Below are positions 36,201-49,188 of a DNA stretch of 64,000 nucleotides, piece after piece. The notes below the pieces were generated by a model. It was not told the DNA's origin, made no database searches, and worked only from the letters and a program-made list of their open reading frames with translations. The translations under genes and the position numbers were made by a program. The stretch comes from Volvox africanus (lineage: Eukaryota; Chlorophyta; Chlorophyceae; Chlamydomonadales; Volvocaceae). How positions within the stretch are numbered: position 1 is the first letter of the stretch; each line of letters begins with the position of its first letter. The DNA is taken from assembly GCA_030268105.1 (NCBI GenBank), contig BSDZ01000013.1, positions 725,001 to 789,000 on the forward strand. Reading direction: 5' to 3'.

Positions 36201-39200
36201 CTTCTGTCAGCCGCGGCACTGCCGGATCCACCATCTCAGCCGTTTGTGGCAAGTTCTGTGTCGTGCTTGGGTGCTGACTTGGCTGGACGAGCATCGGAGT
36301 GAAGAAATGAAAGTGAGGTTCCGATAGACCATTTCCATGGCTTTCATCCTGTCGCTTATGTCGGGAGGATGAACGTGGCGTCCTCGCCCCCAACAGCGGT
36401 TTCCCGTCCCCATCGTCAGTGCCACCAACGGGCGCACCATTCGCGGGACCAGCGGTGATCGGACGCGTTCCCAGCGGCTGCGGCGGCGGTGGGAGCAGCT
36501 GCTGCTTTTCCGGTACCTCATGTGAGGCCATCGCCTGCAGGCCCGCCGCTACCCGCGCCGCCAGCCCCACGATTCTTTGTGGTCCCCTTAAGTGCAACTC
36601 CCGCAGCTGCGTGAGATGACGCAGCGCTTCCAGCCCGATACCGCAAACCTCCACCGTGGGAGCGGACGGGTCGCTAGCGAAATCAGGGTCGGCCGTCAGA
36701 ACGCCCATGTCGGCGTCGTCAGAGTCCAAACACGAGTCCATATCTGCATTGATATCGACGGCAGGATCACCGGAGACGATGCGCGCCCACAGCGACGCGA
36801 GCATGCGCCGCTGTTCGGGCTCGCACGACGCAGACCGCATCACTTCAAGCGTTTCCCGCATCAGTCCCCGTGGCAGCCGCCTCACACACTGCATGCGCCG
36901 CCCCCGTGCTCTGTCGGTGCCGTTAGCCTCGTCGTAATCGTGCGATTGTGGCGTCAAGGACAGCCCCAGGCACTCCAGACTGGTCAGCTGGCCCACAGAG
37001 ATCAGATGTCCGACATGAAGGGTGCGGTGCGTCATAAATAAGGTTTGTAATCGCGGGACTAGGGGCAGCATCGCGCCGAGGAGATCCATCGGGCTACTCT
37101 TTGTGGCACGGCTGATGTACAAATGCAGCATGGGTAAGGCAGGCCCCGGTGGCGGTACGTTAACGCACGGGTTCGCATCGAGCGCCATCGTCGCCGTCGC
37201 CGTTGCCATCGCGGCTATGCTTGCATCCTCCGGCTGTTGCAGGGGCAGCGGCGGCGGTGGGTCAGTCCTGTGTTGGCGATAGAGGCAACGCCGTAGAAGC
37301 TGTTGCTGGTCTTGTGCATGCTGCTGCTGCGGGGCCGGCGGTGACTGTAGCGGTAGCGGCGGCAGCCATGGAGGCTCTGCCGCCAGCAGCGCAGGCGATG
37401 AGGACCTCCAGGGGGGCCCCGCCGTCGGGGCCGCCAGGGCGTTAAGGGTGCCGAGGGCGGACAGGTTGGTATACTCCTTGCTGCCCAGCCGCCGCTCGTG
37501 GCGGTCCCGGCCTGCAGGTGGGTACCCGAACAGGCAGGTGGGCACCGCAAAACATAATGAAGCGCAGACAAAAGGAATGAATGAACACATCTTTTGTTGA
37601 GTTTCGGCACTGCATTGGTGGTAATTATCCAATTCGTAAAATCCGGTAGTGTGTTTCTTTTGTATCGATTCATTTTCCACCTTGGTGAGGACGCAAATGT
37701 GACGACTAACAGTCGGGAGGCAGGACCCTTCGCGTTACGTCACGCCACGCACTGCATCACATTTCGTGTCCATTTCCGCGTCCAGCTTTCTTCCTGCACC
37801 TTTAAATGATAATGTTTTGATTCTCCCTGACGTACATTATGACACACACTGCTTATACGGATCGAGTTTGAATACACACATACATCTGCACACGACATAA
37901 ATTGAGGTAGTTTACAAGGCGGCCGACGTCGCGCATTCCCATCACGAGCTATTGCCCCGGTCTCGCCTGGGCCAACCACCAGTATATCCGACGAGGCGTC
38001 CCCGTGCGACTTGACCGTACACGTGCACGACTACACGCGCAGCATGCAGACCGTGCACCGCACGTGCATGCACTCGCGCCCCGCCCGTACCGTCTTGGAT
38101 GCCGATCCGAAGCTCTGTGAGGTTGGTTAGCTGCGCCAATCCTCCCTGAATGACTGGCGCATGTACGGGAACGCGGCGGATGTCCAGGTGCTCCAGGGAA
38201 GGGAGGGCGGCCAGGAGCTTGTTCAGTCGGTCGCTGGTGATAGTGGAACTGGGTCCCTCGCTCTCGAGGAGTGCCATCTGAAGCGGTGCCGAGATCAATC
38301 CAGGGAGGGGTTAATGTTAAACTGAAAATGCTGTGAAGGGATGCAACACATTTATTGTGCGGCAGTCCCAGTTCCCACTCGTAAAATGACAACAGCCAGG
38401 CGCAAACTATCTCTGAAGCTATCTTCTATCACTAGGTTAAACATAAAGGTTTAACACAAAACAAAAAGAAAACAAGCGTTTGGATGTGAACGACATCCTG
38501 TAGTTTTACGGCAACAGCGGTACAGCGGTTTCGATGATACGGACAAGGTGCATTCATTCGGCAATTCATTTGGCACATCGAGGACCATATGGGACGGCAG
38601 AAGGTGAGGTATGCTGGAAGGGATGTTGGGATATGATACTTCTTGATACGGGAGTGAAGATATGGCAAAGGCAATTAATTCACAAAAAAGTTAAATCCCT
38701 CCAGATATTTCCTATTGTTTACTATGAAATAAAAATTGATGATATGATATGATATATTATATTATTTTGCCTTACCTTTTTAAGCTTTTATGTTTGGGGT
38801 GGGGTGCCTAGCAAGTGTGTTTGTGTACAGTACCTGGCAACTGTAATCCCCAGGGGGCTTTTCATTCGTCTATAAAAGGCCCAGGAAAACGACTCACCAT
38901 GGATGCAGCGTCATCCAAATGGGCATCGGCGTCAAATTCCAAGTGCCGCAATCCGCCACGTGGCGGGCCCGCGGCAACGGCAGCTGATCCTCCCAATCTC
39001 GCTCCCCTTTCCGACGTCCTCTCATCTCTTTCCTGATCCGCCGCTGCCGCCGCCGCCGCCGCCGCCGCTGTCCCTCCACCGCCGTTGCCACTGACGCTGC
39101 CACCACTCTTCCCATAGTGGTTTTCGCGGAACAAGGTTTCAAGCTCTCGCTCTAACGCCGGGTTCAAACCCTGTTCCCTTTGCAGGCAGTCCGACAAGCC

Positions 39201-41362
39201 CTCGCTCTCCTGCCGGTCATCTCCACTATCCCCAGGATGCTGGCCGCCAAAGCTAAATGCACCGCCGCCGCCGCCGCCGCCATTTGCTCCGTCCTGTGCT
39301 AGCAAGCTATATGCGAGCTGATTGCGGTGTCGCGGACAAGTCCTTCGCGGCAGCGGCTGCCCCAGGGAGATGGCTTGTTGGGAGACAGCGAGTAGATCCA
39401 GAAAGTTGTTATTGATACGGCAGGGGTTACCGAGGGGCGAGCGGCGGCTGCGTATGGCCAGCTTGGTAAGATGAGTACAGCTGTGCAAGGGTATTACAAG
39501 GGAGGTATTGCAGGGGACGGATCGATCACAACGACAGCGACAGCAGCGACAGCGGCAGCACAGCAGTGCACCGTAGCATGGCTACAGTGTACAGGGAGGC
39601 GGCACGGGGTTACGGACTACACAACGCCAGGTACAAACCGCATGCCAGGTACAACACATGCGACCATAATAAACCGGTTGTTGTTGTTGCTGTTGTTGTT
39701 GTTTTAGGGGTACCGCAATTTGGCGATAAAAAATGTAGGGTTGTTTTTCGTTTTAGATGTAAATGTACGCGATGAGTTCGACCGCTCTGCCGTATGTGAT
39801 TCCCCATCTCTGGGACCCTCCCCCCCCTTTTCCCCCAGCTCAGTACCCAAGGGCTCCATCGAGCGCCATCTGCGTGTCGCAGCCTTCCATCACCAGCGCC
39901 TGCGGGAGAGGGACCGGGCGACACGGGTGATACGCCGGAGCTTGGGATACACCGCAGATCGATAAACAAAACATAAACATAAACATAAACATAAACATAA
40001 ACATAAACATAAACATAAACATAAACATAAACGATAAACATGAACATAAACGATAAACAACGGACCCCGGCGGCACAGCAACCCTCTCACGGCCGCGTAG
40101 TACTTAGCCCTGACCGGAATCTGTTAAGTTACACTTTAGCCGAGTGTGTCAAATCTTCAGCTTTCCAGGTGTAATTTTTTGTGCATGGTTCCATGCTCCT
40201 CGCCCAAATTATAATGAGTTCGGGTCAAATATCTAAAAAACGATTTCCGATTTGGCACATACTTCTCTGCCGGGAAGCGTAGCACGCGTGAAGTAAATTC
40301 CACCGTTTTGATGGCTCTAAATCATCATCCATTCAATTTCAACGTCCGTGAACCCGGCCATATTTTGCTTCTTTGCACTCATACTCCAATTTCCCCTGTC
40401 CCTAAGTGACCACGCACCTGCAGGGCCCGCAGCGATGACAATCCGACAAGCGCCTTCGCGTCAAGACCCGGGCCGAACAATCCGAGAGCCACCGGACGAA
40501 TCGCGACTAGTACAATCTCCCGAAGCCTGGACCACCAGTTCAGGTCATTGAACATGGCGGCCAGCGTGTCGCAACTGGTACGGTTGCTGAGAACCAAAGC
40601 CAGGCGTTCCGCGACGGGGCAGAGCATGTAGAGTGTGCCGCGGAGGTAGCCCCAGTGAAACCGCGCCACTGGACCCCTAAGGCGCCATGCCTGGAGTTGA
40701 GGAGGGGTAGGGGAAATCAGAATACATAGGTAATCGAAGCCTAAAAATTGGGGAGCACCGGGATGGGGATTATTAGAGTCCGGGGAGAGCGATGTGGAGA
40801 GTCTCAAGAGGGTTCGAAAGGGAAGGGAAATATGAGTGTGGCGGAGAGGGCGGAGAGGGTAATGGGGGACGTTTAGAGGAGAGGAACATTGAAAGCTCTG
40901 AGTTTAGGATTCATGAAAGGTCCAGGCATGGATGTGGGACAGCCTCTTTTAGGTTTCATATGGATGATGCAAAAGGAGTTGGGATTGGGAAAAGTGCGAG
41001 GCTTGTGTTCGGCAGCACACGAGTTCCCACAGGGTTCCGGAGGTTCCGGAGTTGACAGTTGCACGCTTGGTAGTTCTTACGTCGTGGCCATATGAGCTTC
41101 AACCAGGGGCAGGTAGCTAAGGTATTGATCTGGGTTATAATTTTGAACAAGATATAATAATCGGAAACATTAACGACGGTCCCGTGTCGGCTACCTGCGA
41201 ATTTTGTGTGACATTCTTGCTCCAGCGTCGGCAGGTAAGCCGCATAGAAGCGAGATCCAACGCATCATCGACATGTTGCACGATGCTGCAAAGAACCAGC
41301 GGAGGTAACGTAGACCAATCCAGGTTTGCAGCATCGGAGTCCCCCTTGCTCACGCGAAGGGC
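33216..41362 (-). CDS. F-box and leucine-rich-repeat protein, about 1640 aa (5' end incomplete)
   Basis: Nine exons on the minus strand with agreeing phases: 41362-41195, 40690-40418, 39899-39847, 39480-38898, 38277-38091, 37511-34202, 33965-33827, 33572-33469, 33315-33216. Exon 1 holds an F-box: LDWSTLPPLVLCSIVQHVDD followed by ALDLASMRLTCRRWSKNV, the Skp1-binding fold. Later exons carry dispersed leucine-rich repeats (SLEHLDIRRVPVHAPVI; LTSLECLGLSL; LRHLTQLRELHLRG; LPRLRRLGLRW; ITELQLLRPRGLEPADLESL; FPRLTDIHIDGI). Long Gly/Ala/Ser/Gln inserts separate them, with one exon of 3310 bases. The expected role is the substrate adaptor of an SCF ubiquitin ligase, by family. No in-frame ATG lies between the upstream stop and the F-box, so a short 5' exon is missing from the model; the exon begins at an acceptor CAG at 41363-41365. 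The model ends at TGA 33216-33218, but a strong donor and an LRR exon follow, so the true end is uncertain. Orthology was not assigned. Confidence 0.8.
39973..40032. repeat. 6-bp microsatellite (ATAAAC)10 in F-box gene intron 2
   Basis: Ten perfect copies of ATAAAC followed by degenerate copies to about 40058, within the intron just upstream of the 53-base exon 39847-39899. Confidence 0.95.
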
Positions 41363-42141
41363 CTGAGGTCAGGAATGAGGGTTGCCGTGATTGCGGAACA
41401 TATGCGCGCGTTTTCATCGACCAATTGGATTAAAACCAACCCGTATGACATTCGCCCCTTTCATCGCTCTCCAATTAAAGCCAATATCGGGTGAGGATTC
41501 ACAAAGCGGGAATCGGAAACGCGAAATTCACAAAGCAAGTCCGTGGAATCCTTTATAGACAGAAGCATATATATTACTTTCGTAAGTTATTTGCCCTTTC
41601 CAGAGACCGAAGTCAAGATGCAGTCTCGGACGCTCATGTTCAACCTCTCGTGCAGGCGCTGTCGGCAGCATGTGACACACCGGCATCGATATCGTTCTTG
41701 TTACAAATCTTGATCCGGCAGAAAAATTGCACCGTGGGGAGGCCGGCGAACCCTTCTGGTGTCGGCGTTTGCTTGCTTCAGTCACTTGCCTCACCAAAAA
41801 CGCTTTTCGCAAGAAGAGCTAGCCTGATTTCATGCAGTAAATATAGCATTAATTTGTAAGTATATGGATGTTTTAACGCGTCGGTAGACACAGCTTGGGC
41901 AGAGCCACACCGCAAATAGGATTTTTCCGTTGTATACGACAATGCGCCAGAGAAACTGAGTCACCCCGAAAGCAGTGGTCTATTGAGCATCTACGGTACA
42001 TGCCTAGCGATGAGCTTGAGATCAGCGTCCTAAGCATAAAGGTTAATCCGATAAGCTACGAGGTGGATTGCGCCACTCGTTCTTTCATGTTTGCCAGTTC
42101 TTGAGATCCTACTCGTTTACAAGGACATATATACATAGGCC
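41363..42141. promoter_or_regulatory. Divergent region between F-box gene and pinin
   Basis: About 780 bases separating the first recognised F-box exon (minus) from the pinin start codon (plus). It must contain the pinin promoter and the missing 5' exon and promoter of the F-box gene. No long frame with similarity, no repeat and no clear TATA box were recognised; ATATATACATAG precedes the pinin ATG by about 15 bases. Confidence 0.45.
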
Positions 42142-45100
42142 ATGGCTGCTTTGGATCCTGCTGCTCTGGAGCGCGAGCTTGAAGCTTTGAGAAGACAACG
42201 ATATGAGGTGAGCAATCCGCTGCACACAAAATTATAAAACAAACTTGGAAACAAATGGAGATATTGTCAGAAAAGTTATGCTCTCAGGTGACGGCTTTCG
42301 ACCCGTATGATCTGGAATACTTGTCCGCAGGCCAGCCAGCGGGTTCGGGCCTCTCGCCAACCGCTGACCGTAACAGCTTCTCAAGCTAGAAATGCGTCTA
42401 GAGAGCTCCATTCTGGATTTCCTCGGCCGGCACTCGGAACTGGCCGCTTCGGCTCAGACAGAAGCTTCAGCGGGCCGCCGCCTCCTCGTGCAGGAGAGGG
42501 TCCTCGCGCAGCGGGCTCACTCCGCGACGGTGCCTTCCCTGTGCGTTCCGGATCAGGTCCTTCACCCCGCGGCATGCTGGGAGGCGGTGGCTTTCAAAAC
42601 GGGGCGCCCCGGGGTCGCTTAGAGAACGGGCCTGGAGGCCGTGGCCATCGAGAATATGACGATTACGGTCGCGACCGCGATGGGGCTGCCGCGGGTACTG
42701 TCTCAGCTGCCGCCCCACAGCCGCGGCGCCGCTCCGTGCTTTCTGTGGTCGTCAGTGACCGGCCTGCGCAAAATGATGAATTAGACGATAAGGTGAAAGC
42801 AAGCCAGCTGGGCGGCGACGCAGGCCGTGATCGTGATCGTGAAGCGGACCGTGATTATGGCCGTGGCCGGCATCAGGGCGCTGGTGACGACCGGGATCGA
42901 AGCTGGGGTCCTGGAAGCCATGAGGATGTGGTGCGTCGTGCGTCGTGCATGCCACCAAATCCATCGTCCATGTCACAAAGTCTGGGCGGTCATCCTTGCA
43001 GAGCGGAAGGATGCCTCCGTAAAAGTGTTGTGCGAAGACTAACGCTCCGTCTTCGCATTTGTTGTCCATCTTCCCCTCGTCCGCGCTACACATCCTCCTT
43101 CGTCACCGTCCTTTCTCTTGTTACATTTTTAATACCGAGAAACGCAGTTCAGAACACGCACCGTCCTCGGGCATCATCCCCATTTGTAGTATTTGTGTCT
43201 TTGCATGTAGGATCTCGCATTCCCTGCTAACCCGGTCCCGAAGCCACCGCTGTTGTTCCCTTCCCCTCTTGTACACCCCGCCTTCGGAACTAACTTCTCT
43301 TGTGTCCTGGTAATTCGCCACACGTCGCCTTCGTCTGCTTCCCCTACCACCGTGGGGGTAACGTTTGGTGGATTGGACACTTCACGGGCCCCTCCTGGGG
43401 GGGCTATTGTCTCGTTCCCCTCCTGGAGTTCCACGGCTTGCCATGGTTCAATCTGTAAGGGCACCCTGTCTCCCCTCTCTCCCCCTATCCCCACTACGCT
43501 TGCTTCGATTTTTCATGAATCCATCTCTTTCCCCTGGCATCAGGAGCGATACCACGGTGAGCACGGCGGCGGTCGCACAATGAAGCGCCCTCTGGAGCCC
43601 TCAACTGGCGCCGGCGGCGTTGCCTTGGCCGAGGATCCGGACAGCCGCAAGCGGGCTCGGAGGCTGCTGGGTCGGGCGCTGCTGGGGACGCTGCAGAAGT
43701 TCCGGCAGGAAGATGCACAGTTCCAGGTGATTTCGCTTTGTGGGTGGGTTTTGCCCGGGGTTGTGTGGGCAGGATATTGAGTTGGCTTACGATCCTTATG
43801 ATTAGGAAAATCGATGCCTTATGTTTTGAAAAAGCCTTGCAAAGGAAGATATCCAAGTGTTTATAAGCGATGGATGGGAAATGATAGGTGAGCAGCCCAG
43901 ATTCCCGACTCCAGCAGGTAGGTAGATAAATAGGTTTGTGAATGCAAAGGTGATGCGGGTGGGGGCTGGAGGGTCCATTTCGTGCAGGCCCAAGATTTCG
44001 CTTCCAATTCGGTCTGTCACAGGCCGGAGAGCAGGGGTTTGGCGGGGATGCATCGCTGTGCCTGCCTGGACGTGGCCTATGCTAGGCGGATGGATTGCAT
44101 ATGCATGTCGCCGTGCGTGAGTGCATACACGGCAGGATCAAGGGTGGGCCCTCGTTGTTTGTGACAGCATCATGTAGTGCTCCGGTGGGCAGGCTGTAGT
44201 GATATATGGATGGTGCTTCGGGGCTGCGGGCGTAAAGGGGAGGCTATGGAACCCCTCAGCTCACCACCCACTTGACATGCGCCAGGCTACACCCGGCGTA
44301 TTATCATCATCGTCGTCGTCGTCGTCGTCATCATCAGCATCAGCATCAGCATCACTATAATTATCACTATTACTATTACTAGTACTAGTACTATTGTTTT
44401 ATTCTTATGATGCAGCTGGACGGTGGAAATTCGTATGTGTGTTTGATCATCCCAAGTTTCGCCGAGCCTTCGACCGTCCTGCTGTATGTTCGCAGGCCTC
44501 CGATGCGGCTGCGCGCCGGGCTGAGCTGGCTCGCAAGGCGGAGGAGAAAGCAGCAGCAGAGGCAGAGCGGCTGCGCCGCCAGGCAGCGGAGGAGCGATCT
44601 CGTAAGCGGCAGGAGGAGCTGGACACGCTCATGGACCTCAACCTGGCCACCGACATCAAGGTCTCTGAGGAGCTACGCCCAATCGGCGTGCAGCTTAAGA
44701 TGTTGGAGGACGCCGTGACTCTCTGATAGCGACTCTTGAAAAATGTGGTGTTTTTGTTTTCCTTCTCTACCTCTGTTTATGGTTTCACTCAATGGAGTTG
44801 TTACAGCTTCTGACCCCTGCTGTAGCTTTTAGCAATATCTGGGGAACCTGGGTAGAACTTGTGCCCACGTTGAAAGGTGTTATGTGGCTTCCTTCGGTTT
44901 GGGTAATTTTTTCGTCATGGTATCACGATACGGCCATATTGTGTCATGAGGTTCTCTCTAGCTGTCTTGCCACAGAGCAATGTATTTACAATTGCTTCCT
45001 TGTTCTCTGCCGCTTCTTGGAAGCTGTGATTTGCCTTGGTCCTGCCACGCCGTGCTTTTTCCTGGCGGCTCCGCAACCCACGTTTAGTTACACGTGTTTG

Positions 45101-46985
45101 CCGTTATGCCACGACGATGAGCCTGATAATCGCATCACGCTGCATGCCCTATGCATATCCTTTTCAGCGTGGTACGGTGTCACCTAGCCCATATCTCGTT
45201 TATGTACAGGTTCTGGAGCTTCTATTCGCGAAGAAAGTGGCCCGGCGCCGGGCGTTGGCAGTCTTCCTTAGGGCCGACGGTGCCTCAACGGGCGGTGCAG
45301 GCGGCATTGGTAGAGGCCCGATTCAGCCGCAGCCCGTGTACTGGATGCCCGTGTCGCACTGCCCAGCGACACTGGAGTTGAAACTGCGGCAGGAGAAGGA
45401 ACTGAGCCAGTGGCAGGTGCGCTAGTGGGGCTGGAGGGGGCCTCAGGGATTAGCGGCCGATCTTCGTCGCCGGATTTTCCTCGCATTCGCTTTGCATTTT
45501 AATTCCGGCACATGCCAAAAAGTTGGCACAGTTGGATTACTGCGCTCAGTTGATTTTGTGCTTACTAAGCCTTTGGTGTACATATTATATTCGCAATACG
45601 TTAACTCGACAGGAAACGGTGATGGCAGAGCTCGAGCAAGAGAAAGATGGTCTACGGTTGCGGGCACAGGCGCGCCGGCAGGGCATCGTGGAGCGGCGCC
45701 AGAAGGTGGCGGAGGAACGCGCGTCTGGCCGAAGAACAGAGGGGGCGGCGGAGGACAGAGGAGTGGAGGAGGAGGAGGAGGAGGATCACGAGGCGCTGGA
45801 CGGTGAGAGGACGTACGGAGGAGCATAAAGATGAATTGATATAGTATATATAGATAGATATAGGTATAGATATAGATATAGATATAGATATAGATATCGT
45901 ATGGGCCGGGGAAAGAACGGTGGCGACTCTGGTGCTGGTTAGGGGTGACGAGTGCAGGTAGAAGAAAAGTTTCGGGAGGGCTCCTGGGATGTCAAAACGT
46001 GCAGAGGTACTTCAAAGAATGTGTTCCCTTCCTGACAAGAAGATACGTGTACTTACCCTTTACCCGGTATATTAGCCATCGATTCCATTGACTCCATTGA
46101 TTCCACTGATTCAATTGGTTCCATGGCCATTGGTGTTTGCTGCAGCGGTGGAGCTCGATGCTCACCACGAGGACGTGGAGGTAGATGAGGAGGACCTGGT
46201 GCACGGTGGCGGAGAGACGGAGCAGGGAGCCGTCCCCACGGACGCTGATGATGAGAATGGCACGGAGGCGCCACGGGACCGCAGCACGGGACGAGCAGGT
46301 GGGCGAAACTCTGCTAGATGAGGTCTGAAAGTCGCGATTTTTGGATTGTCGTCTGGCCGCTGGAGCAAGGCCCTGACTCCCGTCGCCGGATCATGAGCCT
46401 ATGGTACCTTTGTTCGTGCTGGAGCCTTGGGCACTGTTGCAAATTCTGCTGGCACTGCCAACCATACTGAGTGCAAACCCGGACACAGTTTAAGTGCAAC
46501 CGCCCGCCCTACTGAGCTGTCGTTGCATGTGCGCGGTCACACGATGTATCAATGCCCCCTCCTCGGCTTCTAGCAGGCGGTGCATCGGAGGAGCGTGCGG
46601 AGGATGGGGTCTTGGGAAGGAAGGCGGATGCCATGGAGACTGAGGGCGCGATGGCCGCCATTAGGTGAGGAGATCCAAGTTGAGGGATGCTTGCGTGATC
46701 GTGCGCAGTTCGCACCTCTTCGCAAATCGGGAGAAGCATATCTGGTTCTTTGCACGGCCCTTTCTAGGGTCTTTTGTGTGCGAGGAAACTCAATGAGAGA
46801 GCGCTATCCAAGATCCCGCTGCTCTATGGCTATCGAGGCCTGTATGGAGGCGTATGTGAGGCCACATAAGGGCCGCATATGTTGTGCTCCATCCCAACAT
46901 TGTTGACCAAAGCGACTGTGGTGGCTTCTGGGCTCCCTCCAGGGACGACTCGGACAGCGGCGCTGGTGACGATGTGGCGGCATAA
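42142..46985 (+). CDS. PNN: Pinin-like splicing/exon-junction protein
   Basis: Nine exons: 42142-42207, 42331-42930, 43544-43726, 44496-44714, 45210-45416, 45613-45802, 46146-46298, 46577-46664, 46943-46985. Phases agree throughout, giving 582 aa. The N-terminal helix MAALDPAALERELEALRRQR resembles the start of pinin. Exon 2 is an Arg/Gly/Asp-rich linker with RDRDREADRDYGRGR. Exon 3 carries the pinin/SDK/memA core RKRARRLLGRALLGTLQKF. A long charged coiled coil follows (exons 4-5). Then comes PQPVYWMPVSHCPATLELKL, equivalent to the F-Y-x-P-x-x-x-x-P segment that closes the family domain. The C-terminus is Glu/Asp-rich (ELDAHHEDVEVDEEDLVHGG; DDSDSGAGDDVAA). Pinin is a nuclear-speckle protein that joins the ASAP/PSAP complex with RNPS1 and Acinus and modulates splicing. 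The metazoan RS tail is not present. Exon 2 could end three bases earlier (GAT or GTG before GTGCGT). Confidence 0.87.
44300..44400. repeat. ATC/GTC trinucleotide microsatellite in pinin intron 3
   Basis: Mixed ATC, GTC and AGC trinucleotide repeats running into TATTACTAGTACT-type repeats, about 100 bases before the exon 4 acceptor of the pinin gene. Non-coding. Confidence 0.8.
45846..45898. repeat. ATAGAT microsatellite in pinin intron 6
   Basis: Copies of TATAGA with variants, about 45 bases after the exon 6 donor of pinin. Confidence 0.85.
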
Positions 46986-47055
46986 AAGCATGTCTACGTG
47001 GTGCGTGGATCATGGATCTACTGAGTAGTAGACATTGGTGGAGTGCTTATTTCAG

Positions 47056-47370
47056 TCACGGTGGCGGCTTCACCGTAATGGAACGGGAGCGGCATCCAAC
47101 ATGGGCTGCTTCATGGTCACTGGTGGTGCAGCTGCCATCATCAGAGCCAGCCGCTGATGCTTCAAGTCGATGAAGTTGTATATCCTTGTCTGGAGAAAAG
47201 TATCGGTACCAACAACATTACAACCTACCTTCTGTAACGTGCTGCTGAGAAAATCCGTCTGATGGCGCGGTGTGATTGGCGATGGCAGCCATGGAGGCGG
47301 TCGCCGCGATTGAAATGGCGCTCCGAAGTTGCTCAACGTTGGGTGGTGGAGGGGAGGGTGCCCGGGGCAT
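47056..47370 (-). CDS. Possible small gene, 91 aa, with a 39-base intron
   Basis: Two pieces, 47370-47229 and 47189-47056, join in phase 1 across GTAGGT...CTCCAG. The product starts MPRAPSPPPPNVEQLRSAIS, continues AATASMAAIANHTAPSDGFS and ends SRSITVKPPP. An in-frame TAA nine bases upstream supports the ATG as the true start. Amino-acid texture is gene-like and helical, but I recognise no family. Against it: the intron would be extremely short, other frames here are also open, and it lies antisense to the probable pinin 3' UTR. Transcript evidence is required before accepting it. Confidence 0.25.
47233..47237 (+). terminator. Poly(A) signal TGTAA for pinin
   Basis: TGTAA 248 bases after the pinin stop codon, at normal volvocine 3' UTR distance. 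It lies antisense within the possible small gene at 47056-47370. Confidence 0.5.
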
Positions 47371-48209
47371 ATATGTGGGTTATCTTCCACTAGATCACAT
47401 GGTGAATATTGCGAGCTGTGCAACTGTTGCGTTTCTTGAGGAGCAAGGTTGCGCCATGGTGGTAGTGCCCTGCATGTCCGAATAAAAGATAACAGATGAA
47501 GGCGGAGTCTCCAGGTACGTTGCGCGTTTCTCATGACTGCAACAAGACAATAGGTCCGTGGCGGCTTTTTGATAGCAGCAGAGCTAGTGGAGGAGGACGG
47601 GGCCCTGCGGAATCCTTTCTTGAGTTGTGACTCATGTGCACAAGGAGGGGCTATGTTCAAATCAACAGAGCTGGTGTGTGCACGATCATGTGGCTACGAA
47701 GTCCACCTTATCACAGGTCATTGTCACAGGTGCGTAGTGACCGTAGCAGGTAAGTGCGCCACCCCGCACTTTTGGGGTGATTCGATGCTGGATGTTAAAT
47801 TTTAGCCGTCATTGCCACTTTTAATAAGTATTATGTATCATGGTGCAGCAGGGGTGAACAGTTGAAAGAACCCCAAATATGTTACAGCAGAACTTAGGTG
47901 CAGTACCTGTGCCTATATATCAAGTATTTGTTTTGTTGATCCAGCAACAATACTGTCTACTATATACCATATGTTTTTTATGTTTTTTGTATCTCACTCC
48001 CAAACTGGTGGTAGTGATAACTACCGGCTGATAGGAAAGGCCGGGGTGCCCCATGCTAAATACGGCAAGCCACCATGATGACCTGCAGCCTCTAAGGAAG
48101 AGAGAGTACAGGGTCACGGTTACATTAGGGTATGCAACCCATAGCCCTACGCTTACACATAGAGGATGTAGCCAAGCAGCTACTAACTTAACAAGGAGCT
48201 AAGGCCAGT

Positions 48210-48380
48210 AACGTAATACAACAACTATTCCTCCTTGAGGATGCACCATCCGCAAAACCCTCCTCAGGCTCAGGTATCAGGTCGGGAGTAAAGTTGTGCG
48301 CAGGTTCCCAGCTGTTTTGGTCAGAAGAGTTGTAACAGCCTACCTGGCGACTTGGAAGATTAGCGACTAAGCCCGAATGG
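48210..48380 (-). mobile_element. Ty3/gypsy chromovirus relic, older copy (chromodomain end)
   Basis: The minus strand reads QVGCYNSSDQNSWEPAHNFT and then PDLIPEPEEG. This aligns with the second half of the chromodomain in the copy at 49189-49460 (YSSEHHSWEPQRSFTPDLAPML). The two loci also share AGTTGTTGTATT just past the domain end. A fragment HSVECILDYCACRIRN at about 48755-48800, the equivalent of the chromodomain start, lies about 400 bases upstream on this strand, so this copy appears split by inserted or diverged sequence. No intact frame remains. Confidence 0.6.
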
Positions 48381-49188
48381 AGGTGTTGATAAGCACTGGA
48401 GTCTTCTCGCCCTCAGGGATAAATAGTCGTTTGCAGTACGACAGGGCGCAGATTGTAGGAGTGTTGTACTCGCGGAAAAGCTCCAACAATAGAAGATTCC
48501 TCTAGACGATTGTTGGTAGGGATCCGGTCATATATGGACATCCATGTACGGGACATTACAGTCATAGTCATAACCATGTACTGTTTCATTAGTACAATAA
48601 TGTACGGGATGTAGTACGTACCGCTGTATGGTAAGCGCCTTTGCAATATTGTGTATGTTTAGGATGGAATGTCTTTAGGAATAATCTCATGTATTTGTAT
48701 AGTCTGTTGTAAGAGTAACCTTTCTACTTGACAAGGTACTCATGCGCTTACGTTAGTTCCTGATACGACATGCACAGTAGTCAAGGATACACTCAACCGA
48801 GTGGAGTAGGGTATTTTCCATCCAATCTACCAGTGGCGGCCCAGGAGGTCCGGTCCCATGAGTTTCGAGAGGTAGTATTGGATCCATTGGTATCCGATGT
48901 ATCAGGTGCTGTGGTATTAAGAAGAGCGGAAGCAATATTTTGGAAAATGCCTAAGGTAGGAACAAAGCAAAGATATAACCACAAGAACCCCGTCATATGC
49001 AGTCATGCATATATCATATAGTCTCCTCGTGAAGCCGTGTCACGACCGTCCCGTCACACGTCTCACACGCCTGCAGTTAGACCTTCGGTAAGCCCTTAAC
49101 CACCTCCGTTAGGACCGTTGACCTGTGGGATTTAGTTGTTGACCTGCAGGGTCAACTGTTGACCAGTCTCGGTCACCCTGCAATACAA

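Noticed and set aside
40805..40825. GGTTCGAA-like B-box suggesting a tRNA gene
   Set aside because: No matching A-box or acceptor/anticodon stem pairing could be found around it.
47070..47660. 196-codon minus-strand frame near the pinin 3' end
   Set aside because: Amino-acid texture is poor in this frame; a different frame of the same strand gives a better, though still doubtful, small gene.
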